Made by a program: the position numbers and the translations under genes
Assembly (NCBI GenBank): GCA_951813015.1
Contig: CATOTG010000001.1
Location: 62,001 to 126,000, forward strand
Reading direction: 5' to 3'
DNA length: 64,000 nt
Origin: an uncultured Thermoanaerobaculia bacterium
Lineage (GTDB): Bacteria; Acidobacteriota; Thermoanaerobaculia; Multivoradales; Multivoraceae
Shown: positions 25,484 through 37,659 of the stretch, one piece after another
Position numbering within the stretch: position 1 is the stretch's first letter
Layout of the letters: the number at the start of each line of letters is the position of its first letter
The notes under the pieces: generated by a model
What the model saw: only the letters and a program-made list of their open reading frames with translations
Database searches by the model: none
Told to the model about the DNA's origin: nothing

Positions 25484-27895
25484 TCAGCGCCCGGATCGCA
25501 CGGGAACGCCCTGCCGGTACTGCTCCAGCCGCCGATTCAGCAGTTCGAGCAGCCGCTCCCGATCAGCGGGCGCCGCGTGCTGCTGTCCCGTGCCGCCGCG
25601 CAGGATCTCCAAGGCGCTTTCGACGGTCCGGATCGCAGCCTCGTAGTCACCGGTTTCGGCGTAAGCGGCCGCCAGCGTCTCGAGCAGGGCCGGCTCGGCG
25701 GCGCCGGCGACGCCGTTCAGTTCGAGCGCGATGACCAACGCGAGCTGGCCGTCCCTGCGCGCGGCGTCGCCGTGGGTCGCCAGGCGCCACGCGATTTCGT
25801 TGCCCCGGGCAAGCAGACGCTCGTCCTCGACGTAGGCGCGCCGGAGTTGCTCGGCGCCCTCCGCGGCGGTGGCCGGGCCACTCTGGAGCAGTGCAAGCCC
25901 GAGTGCGTGGCGGGCCGCGGCGTGATTCGGGGCGTGCTCAAGGACCGAGCGATAGCCCTCGACCGCTGGGTCCAGACGACCCCGGCCGGCGGCAACCTGG
26001 GCGGCGCCGTACAGGGCGTCGACGTCCCGTGGCTCGACCGCAAGAACGGCCCGGTAGTGCGCGGCGGCGGGTTCCAGGTAGCCGCTGCGAACCGCCGCGA
26101 CGGCCAGGATCCGGTGCGCCTCGACGTGCCGCGGGTCACGGTCGACAACCGCCGCGAATTGCTCCATCGCTTCCGGCAGCCGGTTCAGCTTGCCAAGCAA
26201 CTGGCCGTACAGGTATCTGAGATCCACATCGTCGGGGCTCTGCTCCACGGCCCGGCGGAGTTCCCCGGCCGCGGCCTCCGTTTGCCCCTCGCTGTCCAGG
26301 AGTTCGGCCAGCCGCACCCGGGCGGCGACGTTGTCCGGGTTCGCGGCGAGCGCGGCCTCCACGTCGCCGCGCACCTGGTCGATATCGCCGGCGTCGACCA
26401 GGGCGTTCTCGTAGGCCACCCGCGCGCCTGGATCGTCCGGTTCGAGGTCCAGGGCGGCGCGCGCGTGGCCCACCGCGGCCTGGTGCTCGCCGCGACGGCT
26501 CTCGATCACCGCCAGACGCTGGAGCGACTTGAACAGCCGGTCCCGGGCGCCGCGCCGCTCGAACTCGGCGCCGGCGCCGAGTCGCGCCCGCTCGACCTCG
26601 ACGGACCGCCGCAGCAGGGACGCGGATTCGGCGGGGAAGCTGTCCTCGAACCAGCGCGCGTAGCTCGCGAGCGACACCTCCACCGGCGGCTCGGTAAACC
26701 AGCGGCCTGGCAAAGGCGCCGACGCCGCGCGCAGCGCGGAAGGCGGCGACTCGAGCAGCTCCAGGTCCGCCAGCAGGTCCGCAGCGGTCACGCCGCCGCG
26801 GTAGAGCGCGGCCACCCGGCCTTCGCGGTCAATCAGCATGGAGAACGGCAGCGACAGCGGGAAACGGCGGTCGAAGAGGGAGCGCTTGACGATCTCGACC
26901 TTGTCGAGGGTCTCCTCCGTCGCCATCCCGTTCAGGAACGGGAAACCGACCTCGCCCATGAACTTGCGCGCCGCTTCCTCGGTCGTCGTCGCCACCTCGC
27001 CCATCCCGTCGGTCGAGAGCGCCGCGATCTCCAGCCCGGCGGCACGCAGCGCCGCTTCCTCCTCGGTCAGATCGCTCAACTCGGCTCGGCAGGGAACGCA
27101 CCAGCTCGCCCAGATGTTGAGGAGCACGGGACGGCCGCGTCCGGTCAGAACGGGAAGAGCTTCGTCGTCGCCGAACGGACGCAAGGTGAACGACGGCGCC
27201 GGTGGTCGCGGCGCCAGCACGACCCGCGAACCGGTGCTCGGCGCGGGCGGCTGCTGATCGCCCGGCTCGAGCCTTCTGCCGCGAGTCGCCGCCGGCGCCG
27301 GCGCCGCCCGGCCGCTGCCCTGGACGATCCGGTAGCGGCCGCCAGCCTGAATGCCGCCGAACGTCTCCCGGCCGGCGCCCGGCCACCGGACCGTCACCGT
27401 ACCCGTCGGCTCGCCGTCGCCCAGTCCGTAGTGCAGCCAGCGGCTGGACTGCGAGAGAAACCCCTCGCCGGCGCGCACCGATCGCCGCAGGATGCCGTCC
27501 GTCGTCTCGAGCTCGACCCGAGCGCCCACCGCGTCCCGGTTCGTGCCGGCGCCGTCGCCTTCAAGGTGCAGCGCGACGAAGCGATCGCCTGCGGCCAGCT
27601 CGTTGCGCATCAACCGCAGCCGGGGCGCGGTCCGGTTGCTGATCGCCACATCCAGGTCGCCGTCGCCCTCCAGGTCGAGGAAGGCCACTCCGCGGCCGTC
27701 GTCCGGGAAGTCCAGGCCGCTCACCGCCGACGCGTTGGCAAAGGCGCCACCCGCTTCGCCGGGATTCAGGAAGACGCAGTTCCGTTCGTTGCCGCTGAAC
27801 GACAGGCCCTCGTCGAGCCGCTCGTGAAGCGCCCGCAGGGATTCGAGATACGGCTCCAGCGAGCGGTCATCGGCAGCGCTCGGCGCACGCGGCAC
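25484..27895 (-). CDS. ASPIC/UnbV - thioredoxin-like - TPR protein (second half of an interrupted gene)
   Basis: 803 codons (GTG start at 27895). The order is: the end of an FG-GAP region with DLEGDGDLDVAISNR near residue 73; an ASPIC/UnbV segment (VGARVELETTDG, then VTVRWPGAG) near 120-175; a TlpA/ResA-like redoxin domain with WASWCVPCRAEL near 267 (complete CxxC); and a TPR region from about 430 to 790. The same reading frame continues upstream across a single TGA into the 27917-29716 gene, whose end is homologous to the usual upstream part of CRTAC1 proteins, so this is most likely the second half of one gene. Without readthrough it has no signal peptide and would stay in the cytoplasm. 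Confidence 0.8.
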   Translation of the reverse strand: MPRAPSAADDRSLEPYLESLRALHERLDEGLSFSGNERNCVFLNPGEAGGAFANASAVSGLDFPDDGRGVAFLDLEGDGDLDVAISNRTAPRLRLMRNELAAGDRFVALHLEGDGAGTNRDAVGARVELETTDGILRRSVRAGEGFLSQSSRWLHYGLGDGEPTGTVTVRWPGAGRETFGGIQAGGRYRIVQGSGRAAPAPAATRGRRLEPGDQQPPAPSTGSRVVLAPRPPAPSFTLRPFGDDEALPVLTGRGRPVLLNIWASWCVPCRAELSDLTEEEAALRAAGLEIAALSTDGMGEVATTTEEAARKFMGEVGFPFLNGMATEETLDKVEIVKRSLFDRRFPLSLPFSMLIDREGRVAALYRGGVTAADLLADLELLESPPSALRAASAPLPGRWFTEPPVEVSLASYARWFEDSFPAESASLLRRSVEVERARLGAGAEFERRGARDRLFKSLQRLAVIESRRGEHQAAVGHARAALDLEPDDPGARVAYENALVDAGDIDQVRGDVEAALAANPDNVAARVRLAELLDSEGQTEAAAGELRRAVEQSPDDVDLRYLYGQLLGKLNRLPEAMEQFAAVVDRDPRHVEAHRILAVAAVRSGYLEPAAAHYRAVLAVEPRDVDALYGAAQVAAGRGRLDPAVEGYRSVLEHAPNHAAARHALGLALLQSGPATAAEGAEQLRRAYVEDERLLARGNEIAWRLATHGDAARRDGQLALVIALELNGVAGAAEPALLETLAAAYAETGDYEAAIRTVESALEILRGGTGQQHAAPADRERLLELLNRRLEQYRQGVPVRSGR

Positions 27896-27916
27896 GACCT
27901 GCCGCCAGAAGAAGCT

Positions 27917-29716
27917 TCACAGGTCGTCCGGGAGGGTCTGGGTCAGGTTGCCGTTGGCAACGACCAGGTCCTCCCAGCCATCGTTGTTGATGTCGGCAAA
28001 CACGGACGACCACGACCACCGGCCCATCGTCACCTTCGCGTCGACGCTGCGATCGAGAAAGACCCCGTCGTCCGCGCCGGCGAACAGCGAGTTGCCGCGC
28101 GCCATCCGCTGCACAAAGGCCAGGGGACCGGCACGCTGCCGGTCGCGCTCGAACTTCCGCTGGTAGGTGATCCGGTTGCCGGCGGCGGAGAACATGTTGC
28201 CGACGTAGACGTCCATCCAGCCGTCCCGGTTGTAGTCGGCCCAGCTCACCGACATCCCGGACGAGATGTCCTCGACTCCGGCATCCCCCGCCACGTCGAC
28301 GAACCGACCGCCGTCGTTCCGGTACAGGTTATTGCGGCCATAGTCGTTCGCCACGTAGAGATCCGCGTCACCGTCGCCGTCCACGTCCTCCCACGACGCA
28401 GCCAGGCTGAACCGGCGGTTGTTCACGTCGAGCCCCACCTCGGCCGTCGCGTCGACGAACCGGAAACCACCGTCGTTGCGCAGCAAGACGTTGCGTCCAC
28501 CGTTGTTCGCGTCGTGGTACGGCGCCGGACTCGCCACGCCCCGTTCGTCGTAGGCGCGGCGGTAGGCGCAGACGTAGATGTCGAGGTCGCCGTCGTAGTC
28601 GTAGTCGGCCGCCGACAGCGAGTTGCTGTCGGGGATGTCGCCCGCGATGTGGCGGACGCGGGCAAAGCCGCCGCGGCCATCGTTCTCGAGGACGAGCACC
28701 GCCGGCCGGCTGGAAAGGACGAGGTCCGGGTCGCCGTCGTTGTCGAGATCGACGAACAGCCCGGCGAGGGCACGCTCCAGGTAGTCGACCGCCGCCGCCG
28801 CCGAACGGTCGTCGAACGTGCCATCCCGGTTCTGGACGTAGAGGCGGTTCGGCAGACCGCCCTGCTCCGGCAGGAAGAGGTCGTCCAGCCCGTCGCCGTT
28901 GACGTCCGCGACGGAGACGCCCTGCCATCCCGTCTTGTTGTAACCCGCCGCCTTCGTTATCCGGTTGAGCCAGGCGTCCGGCGGCTGGAGCAGTTGCTCC
29001 CGGTAGCTCGGGTTGTGGCCGACAGCGCCTTGCGTGACGTCGACGAAGAGGGGGCCCCGGGGCGCCTCCGTCTCCTCGTAGTCGGCGATCTCCACTTGAA
29101 GCAGCAACGGTTCGGCGTCGATCACCGGCAACGTCCAGGTGGCCGACCAGACCGCATTCAACTGGCGACTTCCGGCTGCGCCAGCCGCCGACGCCTCCAG
29201 GTAGGCCAACGTGGTGAACCCGGCGGATCCTGTGTCGATCGAATACAGCTTGAAGTCCGCCCGCGGCGGCCGGTCGCCCGCGAGCCGCTCGGCGAGGGCT
29301 CCCAGCGCCCGCTCGAAACCCTCGGCGCCGCGGTACCCGACAGCCGCCCCACCCGGGCTTCCCGTCGCGACAGCGAAGGCCGGCCCCCGGTAGCGCGGAC
29401 TCAGTTCCTCCGGTACAAACCCCGCCGACTCAAAGGCCTGATCGACGACCGACGCGAGGGCGCCTGAGCCCGGACGATCGCTCTCGCTTCCGGCAACCTC
29501 AACCAGCCACGCAGCGACGCGCTTGAGCTGCGCCTCAGCCTGTTCGCTGAGCGCCTCGGTGTCCCAACCGTCCGCCCGCGGATCGACCGCGGCGGCGAAG
29601 TTCTCGGGCTCGAAGGCAGGGCTGACATCCGCCTGGCCGCTCTGCGCCAACGCGGCGGCCGGCGCAACCGCCACAGTCAGCACGACGACGACTCGAAAGA
29701 TCCACACCGCCGACAC
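27917..29716 (-). CDS. Secreted FG-GAP/VCBS repeat protein (first half of an interrupted gene)
   Basis: 599 codons with a signal peptide (residues 1-24) and at least six FG-GAP/VCBS-like calcium-binding repeats, for example VADVNGDGLDDLFLP near 265, VDLDNDGDPDLVLS, AADYDYDGDLDIYV, EDVDGDGDADLYVAND and ADINNDGWEDLVVAN near the end. This is the propeller part of CRTAC1-like extracellular proteins. It ends in DDL-TGA, and the next codons in the same frame read SFFWRQVV, the conserved continuation of the family. A CGA-to-TGA change at one Arg codon would suffice. Joined, the product would be about 1410 residues: propeller, ASPIC, redoxin and TPR. Divergent from the dehydrogenase gene. Confidence 0.8.
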   Translation of the reverse strand: MSAVWIFRVVVVLTVAVAPAAALAQSGQADVSPAFEPENFAAAVDPRADGWDTEALSEQAEAQLKRVAAWLVEVAGSESDRPGSGALASVVDQAFESAGFVPEELSPRYRGPAFAVATGSPGGAAVGYRGAEGFERALGALAERLAGDRPPRADFKLYSIDTGSAGFTTLAYLEASAAGAAGSRQLNAVWSATWTLPVIDAEPLLLQVEIADYEETEAPRGPLFVDVTQGAVGHNPSYREQLLQPPDAWLNRITKAAGYNKTGWQGVSVADVNGDGLDDLFLPEQGGLPNRLYVQNRDGTFDDRSAAAAVDYLERALAGLFVDLDNDGDPDLVLSSRPAVLVLENDGRGGFARVRHIAGDIPDSNSLSAADYDYDGDLDIYVCAYRRAYDERGVASPAPYHDANNGGRNVLLRNDGGFRFVDATAEVGLDVNNRRFSLAASWEDVDGDGDADLYVANDYGRNNLYRNDGGRFVDVAGDAGVEDISSGMSVSWADYNRDGWMDVYVGNMFSAAGNRITYQRKFERDRQRAGPLAFVQRMARGNSLFAGADDGVFLDRSVDAKVTMGRWSWSSVFADINNDGWEDLVVANGNLTQTLPDDL

Positions 29717-29836
29717 TCTAACGTTCCGGCTCTTCTATGATCGGCCCGTGAGTCCCAGCTCGAGGACCCCCTTCGGCTTAGGGGCAGTCGCCGCCGACCG
29801 CCCTGCGGTCGAGGCGCACCACGTGAGCAACGTTGA

Positions 29837-29865
29837 TTGACGACTTGGGCCTGCGGGCATAGGTT
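29837..29865 (+). promoter_or_regulatory. Candidate promoter of the dehydrogenase gene
   Basis: TTGACG (29837-29842), 17 bases, TAGGTT (29860-29865). The start codon follows 60 bases later, preceded by GAGGAG. The match is moderate in both boxes. Confidence 0.4.
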
Positions 29866-29924
29866 GACCCCAGGAGCCTGTTGACCCCCTGCAGGGAGAG
29901 CCCCACGATGACGAGGAGTCTGAA

Positions 29925-31376
29925 GTGACGACTGCGGCAACTGCGTCCAAGGAGCGGCACAAGGCTCCGAAGCTGACCTTTTTCGACCACGTCAACGCCG
30001 CCTTCGACGAAGCGGCGAAGCACACGGACCACGATCGCACGCTGCTGGAGCAGGTGAAGTGGGTCAACTCGGTCTATCGGATGACCTTCCCGCTCCGACG
30101 CGACGACGGCTCGATCGAGGTCGTCAACGCCTGGCGCGCCCAGCACAGCCATCACCGGCTGCCCACGAAGGGCGGGATCCGCTACTCGATTCACGTCAAC
30201 GAGGACGAGGTCATGGCGCTGTCGGCGCTCATGACCTACAAGTGCGCCCTGGTGGACGTTCCCTTCGGCGGCGCCAAGGGCGGCGTGCGGATCAACCGGC
30301 ACAAGTACTCCGAGGGCGAACTCGAACGGCTCACCCGCCGCTACACCGCCGAACTCCAGCGCAAGTCGTTCATCGGCCCGGGCAAGGACGTGCCGGCGCC
30401 CGACTACGGCACCGGCGAACAGGAGATGGCGTGGATCGCCGACACCTACGCGCAGATCGAACACGGCGAAGTGAACGTCGCCGCCTGCGTAACCGGCAAG
30501 CCGATCGAGCACGGCGGCATCCACGGCCGCACCGAGGCGACCGGACTTGGCGTCTTCTTCGGCATCCGGGAAGCCTGCTCGTACGAGGACGACATGGCGA
30601 AGCTCGGGCTCGAGCCCGGAGTCGCAGGCAAACGGGTCGTGATCCAGGGGCTGGGCAACGTCGGCTATCACGCGGCGCAGTACCTGCAGAGCGCGGGCGC
30701 GAAGTTGGTCGGTCTGGCCGAGTACGAGGGCGCGATCGCGTGCGCGGATGGACTCAACGTCAACGACGTGGTCGAACACCGACGCGAGACCGGGTCCATC
30801 CTGAACTTCCCCGGCGCGTCCAACATCGAGCCCAGTCGCAAGGCGCTGGAGATCGACTGCGATATCCTCGTCCCGGCGGCACTGGAGAACCAGATCACCC
30901 GGGCGAACGTCGGGCGCATCTCCTGCCGCATCGTGGCCGAAGCGGCGAACGGACCGACGACGTCCTACGCGAGCAAGGCCGCAGCCAAGCGAGGCATCTT
31001 CGTGATTCCCGACGTCTACCTGAACGCCGGCGGCGTGACGGTCTCCTACTTCGAGTGGCTCAAGAACCTCTCGCACGTACGCTTCGGGCGGATGCAGAAA
31101 CGATTCGAGGAGAGTGTGCGCAGGGATTTGTTGCACGCGATGAGTTCCGCGACCGGGGCCAGCTTCAGCCGGGACGAGATCAAGATCCTGGCCCGTGGCG
31201 CGGACGAGATCGATCTCGTGAACTCAGGCCTCGAGGAGACGATGGCGACCGCCTATCACCACATGCGCAGGTACCAGAAGAAGCTCGGCCCCGGTGTCGA
31301 TTTGCGCACCGCCGCGATGGCCCTCGCCATCGACAAGGTCGCAGCCTCCTACAAGACCGCGGGGATCTTCCCCTGA
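29925..31376 (+). CDS. Glu/Leu/Phe/Val dehydrogenase
   Basis: A 483-residue amino-acid dehydrogenase. HRLPTKGGIRYSIHVN near residue 76 has the catalytic-site K and G residues; ALMTYKCALVDVPFGGAKGG near 104 contains the second active-site Lys; GKRVVIQGLGNVGYHAAQYL near 232 is the dinucleotide-binding Rossmann motif. It reversibly deaminates glutamate (or another amino acid) with NAD(P). Length and the C-terminal extension fit the group of bacterial Glu dehydrogenases of about 420-480 residues; whether the substrate is Glu or a branched-chain amino acid cannot be settled. The GTG start is preceded by a GAGGAG site. It is followed by the exchanger gene, 22 bases away. Confidence 0.9.
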   Translation: MTTAATASKERHKAPKLTFFDHVNAAFDEAAKHTDHDRTLLEQVKWVNSVYRMTFPLRRDDGSIEVVNAWRAQHSHHRLPTKGGIRYSIHVNEDEVMALSALMTYKCALVDVPFGGAKGGVRINRHKYSEGELERLTRRYTAELQRKSFIGPGKDVPAPDYGTGEQEMAWIADTYAQIEHGEVNVAACVTGKPIEHGGIHGRTEATGLGVFFGIREACSYEDDMAKLGLEPGVAGKRVVIQGLGNVGYHAAQYLQSAGAKLVGLAEYEGAIACADGLNVNDVVEHRRETGSILNFPGASNIEPSRKALEIDCDILVPAALENQITRANVGRISCRIVAEAANGPTTSYASKAAAKRGIFVIPDVYLNAGGVTVSYFEWLKNLSHVRFGRMQKRFEESVRRDLLHAMSSATGASFSRDEIKILARGADEIDLVNSGLEETMATAYHHMRRYQKKLGPGVDLRTAAMALAIDKVAASYKTAGIFP

Positions 31377-31398
31377 TCCGCTACGGCGACGTCCGCTC

Positions 31399-32348
31399 TT
31401 GATCTCCGTACTCCTCATCGTCCTCGGCATCGCCGTGCTCTGGGCCGGCGGCGAGGTCCTCGTGCGCTCCGTGACCGGACTGGCCGCCGTGTTGCGGGTA
31501 AGCCCGACCGTAATCGGCCTGACCGTCGTCGCTTTCGGCACCTCGGCGCCGGAACTCGCCGCGGCGGTGTTCGCCGCCCTGGATGATTCGCCCGGTCTGG
31601 TCTACGGCAACGTGATCGGCTCGAACATCGCGAACGTCGGCCTGATCCTGGGCGTGTCGGTCCTCGTCGCGCCGCTTCTCAACAACAACGACGCGACCGA
31701 CCGTCAGGCGGTGCGGCTGGTCCGGCGCGAGTTGCCCTTCATGCTCGCCACCTCCCTGCTCGTCCTGACCTTCACCGCTTTCGGCCGCTTCGGCCGGTTC
31801 GAGGGCGTCGCCCTGCTCGCTCTGATGGCGTACTTCCTTGTCGTGCTCGTCCGCGCCGGAGAAGTCGAAGAACCCCAGGCGCACGACGCGAACGGACTGA
31901 AGTCCGTCCTGGGCACTCTACTGGGGCTCGCGTTGCTCGTCGGAGGGGCCTCGGAACTCCTGGTGCCCGCCGCGCAGGAACTCGCCAGCGACCTCGGCGT
32001 CAGCGAGAAGGTCATCGGCCTTACGATCGTCGCCTTCGGGACCAGCGTGCCGGAGCTCGCGGCGTGCGTGGTCGCCGCGTACCGGAACCATCACGGACTC
32101 GTGCTGGGAAACATCATCGGCTCGAACGTGTTCAACATCCTGCTCGTCCTGCCGGCTGCAATGCTCATCCGGCCGTTCGAGACCACCTTCCTCGCCGAGG
32201 GTGTGGACGCCTCGGTCATGCTCGCCTTCAGCCTGCTCATGTTCCTCGCCGTCTACATGCTGCGGCGCGGCCTCACGATCGGGCGAATCTGGGGCATCCT
32301 GCTGCTGGCGGCCTACGGTCCCTACGTATCCTGGCTCTTCATCAGACA

Positions 32349-32352
<4 letters not shown>
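31399..32352 (+). CDS. CaCA-family cation/Ca2+ exchanger
   Basis: A 317-residue inner-membrane antiporter with ten predicted helices in two inverted repeats. Each repeat holds an alpha motif: [19 protein letters not shown] with [16 protein letters not shown] in the first half, and [18 protein letters not shown] with [15 protein letters not shown] in the second. The Glu and Asn residues bind Ca2+ and the counter-ion (Na+, or K+ in the YrbG/CaxA-like subgroup to which the length fits). The start is uncertain: TTG at 31399 gives a normal N-terminus but has no good ribosome site; the frame is open upstream into the dehydrogenase. It overlaps gcvP by 4 bases. Confidence 0.85.
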
Positions 32353-35270
<2,918 letters not shown>

Positions 35271-35300
35271 GCCGGCGAGCGGAGGATCGAGCACGACCGG

Positions 35301-35367
35301 GAAGCAAGCCGTGTGGCGCGTCCCGCGCCACACCCGAACCACTGACCGCGGATGTTCGCCCACCGGC
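35301..35367 (+). repeat. Island boundary repeat with REP-like palindrome, copy 2
   Basis: About 65 bases, including the palindrome GTGTGGCGCG-TCC-CGCGCCACAC (35311-35333) and the words GAAGCAAGCC and GCGGATGTTCG. The same block, with small changes, is at 39009-39075. The word GCGGATGTTCGCCCACCGG occurs at 35348 and again at 35422 (period 74) and, once each, at 36644 and (one mismatch) 39056. Confidence 0.85.
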
Positions 35368-35460
35368 CCGTGGCGATCGCTGCGAGAGAACGGCGTCCCT
35401 CCCTGACCCGCCGCCCGCCGCGCGGATGTTCGCCCACCGGGCCCGCGGCGATGACCGCCG

Positions 35461-35576
35461 TATACTCGCCCTTCCCTTGTCGACTTGACGCGGCGGCTGC
35501 CTGAAGGCGGCCGCTCCGGCGTCCCGAGCCACTCCAGACACCTCCGAGTCGTGCCCGACAAGGAGACCCGCGGAAG
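35461..35576 (+). promoter_or_regulatory. Conserved leader of the nuclease paralogues (copy 1 of 3)
   Basis: TATACT (35461-35466) is a good -10 box. It stands exactly 116 bases before the ATG of the first nuclease gene, and the same box stands exactly 116 bases before the other two (36682 before 36798; 39094 before 39210). Nearly the whole 116 bases is identical in the three copies. It includes a hairpin (GGCGGCTGCC, loop TGAA, GGCGGCCGCT). No good -35 hexamer is visible. Such conservation implies a recently duplicated, functional long leader. Confidence 0.55.
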
Positions 35577-36341
35577 ATGACGACACACGAGACAACAGAG
35601 AGGACGGATCCACCCACCTTCGCCGAGATTCGCGAGAGTCTGGCCGATGCAGGCCGGAGGTACCGGGAGATCGCCGCCCTGATGGCCGAGAACGAGGCCC
35701 GGGCCAGCAAGAACGAGGTCCGGGCCAGGAAGAACGAGGCCAAGGCCAGGAAGAACGAGGCCAAGGCCAAAAGGGGAATGGCAGCGCTCCAAAGGGCGAT
35801 GGCGGAAACGGACCGCCGGATGCGGGAAACCGACCGTCAGATGAAGGACACCGACCGCCGGATGAAGGAGACCGACCGCCAGATGAAGGAGACCGACCGC
35901 CAATTGAAGAGAACGGAGAGCATCTTCACGTCTCCGTGGGAGAAGCTCCTGGAAAGCCTGGTCGAAGGCGACCTCGTTCCCCTGCTCAACGGCAGGGGCA
36001 TCGCCGTCGAAGGCACGTATCAACGAAGCAAGGGGAGACGAAACGGCAAGCACTTCGAGTTCGACATCCTGGCCGTGAACCGGCGGGACGTCGTCGTGGT
36101 CGAGGTCAAGACGACCTTGCGGTCGGAAGACGTGACCCGGTTCCTCACCAAGCTGTCGGCGTTCACCGACTGGGCGCGCGAGTACCGGGGCAAGCGGATC
36201 CTGGGCGCCGTGGCCTACCTGAAGAGCGACAGCGCCGTGACGACCTACGCGGAACGCAAGGGGCTGTTCATCATCCGGGCCACCGGCAGCAGCGCCAGCA
36301 TCCGCAACGCCGAGGACTTCGAACCCAGGTCATTCGCCTGA
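35577..36341 (+). CDS. Coiled-coil PD-(D/E)XK nuclease-like protein, paralogue 1
   Basis: A 254-residue protein with three parts. Residues 1-40 are a conserved N-terminal helix region. Residues 41-115 are a long coiled coil built from 7-residue units, first of the NEAKARK kind (four units), then of the ETDRQMK kind (five units). Residues 120-254 form a PD-(D/E)XK-like domain: FEFDILAVN supplies the Asp and VVVVEVKTTL the ExK. The closest known description is the DUF3782-type group. Function is unproven; a DNA-binding or cutting role is inferred. Two intact paralogues follow at 36798 and 39210. ATG follows GAGACCCGCGGAAG, a weak ribosome site. Confidence 0.75.
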   Translation: MTTHETTERTDPPTFAEIRESLADAGRRYREIAALMAENEARASKNEVRARKNEAKARKNEAKAKRGMAALQRAMAETDRRMRETDRQMKDTDRRMKETDRQMKETDRQLKRTESIFTSPWEKLLESLVEGDLVPLLNGRGIAVEGTYQRSKGRRNGKHFEFDILAVNRRDVVVVEVKTTLRSEDVTRFLTKLSAFTDWAREYRGKRILGAVAYLKSDSAVTTYAERKGLFIIRATGSSASIRNAEDFEPRSFA

Positions 36342-36474
36342 CGGAGCGACCTGCTTCTGTTCGCCGGCATCCGGCGCCGCCGCCTGCAGAGCGACATGGC
36401 CCAACGATCGGGCGGCGCCCGCAGTGGACCGGTGGTAGAAGGGCCGTAGCCTCTCCGGAGTGAGCCCCGGAACA

Positions 36475-36642
36475 GACGAACCGATGACCGAGGAGGAGCT
36501 TGCCCTCTGGGAGGGCGGTTCCTGACCGTCGTCCTGCTGGACACGCATGCCTGGATCTGGAGCCTCATGGACGCCCAACGCCATTGGGCTCGGCGCGAAC
36601 AAGGCCATCCGCGACGCCCACACGGTCCATCTCAGCCCAATC
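36475..36642 (+). pseudogene. Remnant: vapB tail fused to vapC head
   Basis: The sequence from GACGAACCGATGACCGAGG repeats 38211 onward: it encodes the last 17 codons of the antitoxin (DEPMTEEELALWEGGS) and then the first 45 or so codons of the PIN toxin (LLDTHAWIWSLMDAQR...), with an internal shift after MDAQRH. The copy ends abruptly at CTCAGCCCAATC and joins the nuclease leader. The same right breakpoint is seen in the remnant at 38905-39004. Confidence 0.85.
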
Positions 36643-36797
36643 CGCGGATGTTCGCCCACCGGCCCGTGGCGATCGCTGCCGTATACTTGCCCTTCCCTTG
36701 TCGACTTGACGCGGCGGCTGCCTGAAGGCGGCCGCTCCGGCGTCCCGAGCCACTCCAGACACCTCCGAGTCGTGCCCGACAAGGAGACCCGCGGAAC

Positions 36798-37541
36798 ATG
36801 ACGACACACGAGACAACAGAGAGGACGGATCCACCCACCTTCGCCGAGATTCGCGAGAGTCTGGCCGATGCCGGCCGGAGGTACCGGGAGATCGCCGCCC
36901 TGATGGCCGAGAACGAGGCCCGGGCCAGGAAGAACGAGGCCCGGGCCATGAAGAACGAGGCCAAGGCCGAAAGGGGAATGGCAGCGCTCCAAAGGGCGAT
37001 GGCGGAAACGGACCGCCGGATGCGGGAAACCGACCGTCAGATGAAGGACACCGACCGCCGGATGAAGGACACCGACCGCCAATTGAAGGAAACCGACCGC
37101 CAACTGAAGAAAACGGAGAGCTACTTCACGTCGCAGTGGGGAAAGCTCATGGAAAGCCTGGTCGAAGGCGACCTCGTTCCCCTGCTCAACGGCAGGGGCA
37201 TCGCCGTCGAGAGCACCCAGGAGCGGCGCAAGGGGAGGCGAAACGGCGAGCACTTCGAGTTCGACATCCTGGCCGTGAACCGGCGGGACGTCGTCGTGGT
37301 CGAGGTCAAGACGACCTTGCGGTCGGAAGACGTGACCCGGTTCCTCACCAAGCTGTCGGCATTCACCGACTGGTTGCGCGAGTACCGGGGCAAGCGGGTC
37401 CTGGGCGCCGTGGCCTACCTGAAGAGCGACAGCGCCGTGACGACCTACGCGGAACGCAGGGGGCTGTTCGTCATCCGGGCCACCGGCAGCAGCGCCAGCA
37501 TCCGCAACGCCGAGGACTTCGAACCCAGGTCATTCGCCTGA
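36798..37541 (+). CDS. Coiled-coil PD-(D/E)XK nuclease-like protein, paralogue 2
   Basis: A 247-residue near copy of the 35577 gene. The N-terminal 40 residues are identical. The coiled coil has three NEARARK-type units and five ETDRQMK-type units, so it is one heptad shorter than paralogue 1. The C-terminal domain differs at few positions (SYFTSQWGKLMESLVEG against SIFTSPWEKLLESLVEG); FEFDILAVN and VVVVEVKTTL are unchanged, so the predicted active site is intact. It is preceded by the same 116-base leader and followed by the same 130-base tail as paralogue 1 (about 36342-36473 against 37542-37674), which marks the extent of the duplicated unit. Confidence 0.75.
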   Translation: MTTHETTERTDPPTFAEIRESLADAGRRYREIAALMAENEARARKNEARAMKNEAKAERGMAALQRAMAETDRRMRETDRQMKDTDRRMKDTDRQLKETDRQLKKTESYFTSQWGKLMESLVEGDLVPLLNGRGIAVESTQERRKGRRNGEHFEFDILAVNRRDVVVVEVKTTLRSEDVTRFLTKLSAFTDWLREYRGKRVLGAVAYLKSDSAVTTYAERRGLFVIRATGSSASIRNAEDFEPRSFA

Positions 37542-37659
37542 CGGAGCGACCTGCTTCTGTTCGCCGGCATCCGGCGCCGCCGCCTGCAGAGCGACATGGC
37601 CCAACGATCGGGCGGCGCCCGCAGTGGACCGGTGGTAGAAAGACGGTAGCCACTCTGGA

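Noticed and set aside
27917..27919. TGA as selenocysteine codon in the FG-GAP gene
   Set aside because: Homologues do not have Cys at this place, and no SECIS-like hairpin was seen directly downstream; nonsense mutation is simpler.
25577..29467. A 1296-codon open frame on the plus strand opposite the FG-GAP/TPR gene
   Set aside because: High GC leaves antisense frames open. The minus strand shows signal peptide, FG-GAP, redoxin and TPR motifs; the plus-strand translation has no motif or family character.
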